DNA of 6,263 nt from assembly GCA_009780875.1 (NCBI GenBank), contig WQZE01000067.1, forward strand, positions 1 through 6,263. The letters run 5' to 3'. Under the pieces are notes generated by a model. That model was not told where the DNA came from. It saw only the letters and a program-made list of their open reading frames with translations, and ran no database searches. The DNA is from Bacillota bacterium. Its GTDB lineage: Bacteria > Bacillota > Clostridia > Christensenellales > Pumilibacteraceae. The translations under genes were made by a program, and so were the position numbers. Below, piece after piece: positions 6,101-6,263 of the stretch (within the stretch, counting starts at the first letter, position 1; each line of letters opens with the position of its first letter).

Positions 6101-6263
6101 CAAAATTGCCTATCATACGACGCCCAAACTGCAAGCCGTGTTGCAAAAGAACAAAAAACAAATCAGCGGGGATACGCTTTGTGCCAAAATGGCTGAGGGC
6201 AAGGTGACGGGTGGCGTGGTGCTAGACATCAATGGTGAGCGATTGGAAATCAAGATAGAAAAA
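3141..6263 (+). CDS. ileS: Isoleucyl-tRNA synthetase, IleRS2 type (3' end just outside window)
   Basis: This class I synthetase charges tRNA-Ile in the cytoplasm and hydrolyses mischarged valine. The frame is open from ATG 3141 for 1,041 codons to the last base, with no internal stop. Usual length for this type is about 1,030-1,050, so only a few residues should be missing. Landmarks: PHIGH at 54-58; GWDTHGLPVELEVEKTLGI (84-102), whose WDTHGLPVE marks the eukaryote-like IleRS2 rather than the bacterial IleRS1 (WDCHGLPIE); CP1 editing-domain signatures WTTTPWTLPSN (222-232) and GTGVVHIAPAYGDDD (316-330), with the conserved Asp at 328; DWGLSRERYWGTPLPLW (445-461); DQTRGWFYTL (553-562); and KMSKH at 591-595. 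Cysteine pairs at 182/185, 391/394, 463/466 and 502/504 look like zinc knuckles. An anticodon-binding region spans about 675-830, followed by the long C-terminal region of this subtype. The fifth KMSKS position is His instead of Ser. IleRS2 enzymes are generally less sensitive to mupirocin than IleRS1; that is family knowledge, not tested here. Confidence 0.97.
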   Translation, partial: MYQKVDSNLDSQEREQEVIAFWKQNQIFEKSMEQRAGCPEFSFYDGPPTANGKPHIGHILTRVMKDIVPRYKTMKGHLVRRKAGWDTHGLPVELEVEKTLGINGKPQIEQYGVQKFIQKCKDSVFVYKDLWQKMSERVGYWVDMDHPYVTYEDNYIESVWWSLSEIHKKGLLYKGHKVVPYCCRCGTSLSSHEVAQGYKDVEDRTVVVAFDLVGSEESVLAWTTTPWTLPSNVALAVGKKHEYSLVVSEGKKYWVASALVTRHFEEGKYTIAKTVKGDFLAGKQYEPLYPSYAPKKSKDTVQHIVVCADFVTLDDGTGVVHIAPAYGDDDAQVGKQYGLSFVQAVGDRGEFDNGQFAGLKFKESDKHIIKDLKTRGKLYREIRHTHSYPHCWRCDTPLMYFARPTWFIAMSQLREKLVANNKTIHWLPGSVGSGRMENFLDNVIDWGLSRERYWGTPLPLWVCDKCGDIHAVGSKAELKQLGKLNADIELHKPYVDKVEWACKCGGTMKRTPEVIDCWYDSGAMPFAQYHYPFENKEIFDKTYPADFISEAIDQTRGWFYTLSAISTLLFDKAAFKNCIVLGHVCDKNGQKMSKHKGNVVDPWSVLDAHGADAVRWYFCVGSAPWLPSRFHMDAVVEVKRKFLGTLQNVYSFFVLYAEIDKFDPSKHKMSSNLCLMDKWVLSKLNTLIDTVSHNLDEYKIFESARELAVFVDELSNWYVRRSRERFWAKGMGKDKVDAYLTLHTVLKVLSQLIAPFVPFLAESMWQNIVRSVDKKEKISVHLSDYPLVNKKQIFASVEEQMQIVLTIVENGRSARSAANIKNRQPLSKAYISGKNKEDINAEMVGIIREELNVESIEFTKDDSKFVTYECKPQLKTLGAKYGSKLGIVREFLNQKATHIVDYFKTKANQLTVYKDKVDDLEIELLESDVLVSIKSVEGYVSASDRGIVVSLDTRLDDALIEKGLVREITSKIQSLRKDSNFDVMDKIKIAYHTTPKLQAVLQKNKKQISGDTLCAKMAEGKVTGGVVLDINGERLEIKIEK

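Overview
The window is a bacterial chromosomal segment with moderate base composition. All genes lie on the + strand and are packed tightly, with gaps of 21, 9, 15 and 43 bases. It carries the 3' part of a seryl-tRNA synthetase gene (1-780), a two-helix membrane protein with a Pro/Gln-rich tail (802-1530), a multi-helix membrane protein gene that appears frameshifted (1540-2127 plus its remnant to 2362), a hemolysin III/PAQR-family membrane protein (2378-3097), and a nearly complete isoleucyl-tRNA synthetase gene (3141 to the right edge, no stop reached). I see no mobile element, CRISPR array, structural RNA gene or convincing terminator.

The sequence suggests a Bacillota/Clostridia-like, probably uncultured, bacterium. 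The reasons are an IleRS of the eukaryote-like IleRS2 type with a long C-terminal region, a Shine-Dalgarno AGGTGAT in front of ileS, and small uncharacterised membrane proteins of a kind I associate with Clostridia. This placement is inference; no marker in the window settles it. Codon use is distinctive: leucine is mostly TTG, and I find no in-frame TTA codon in any of the five genes (about 2,050 codons).

Region by region, two housekeeping translation genes (serS and ileS) flank three membrane-protein genes. The short gaps suggest co-transcription of at least 1-3097, with ileS possibly in the same unit. Nothing in the sequence links the membrane proteins to tRNA charging, so the arrangement may be just a housekeeping neighbourhood.

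The most useful observations are these. An apparent single-base frameshift is confined to a few bases near 2119-2125. TTA codons are absent, which also accounts for much of the long spurious antisense reading. A shared CAAGAT(G/A)G leader sits exactly 15 bases ahead of three start codons and supports the TTG start of the hemolysin III gene. The membrane protein at 802-1530 has a short conserved-looking C-terminal module. I did not find evidence for a new multi-gene system.
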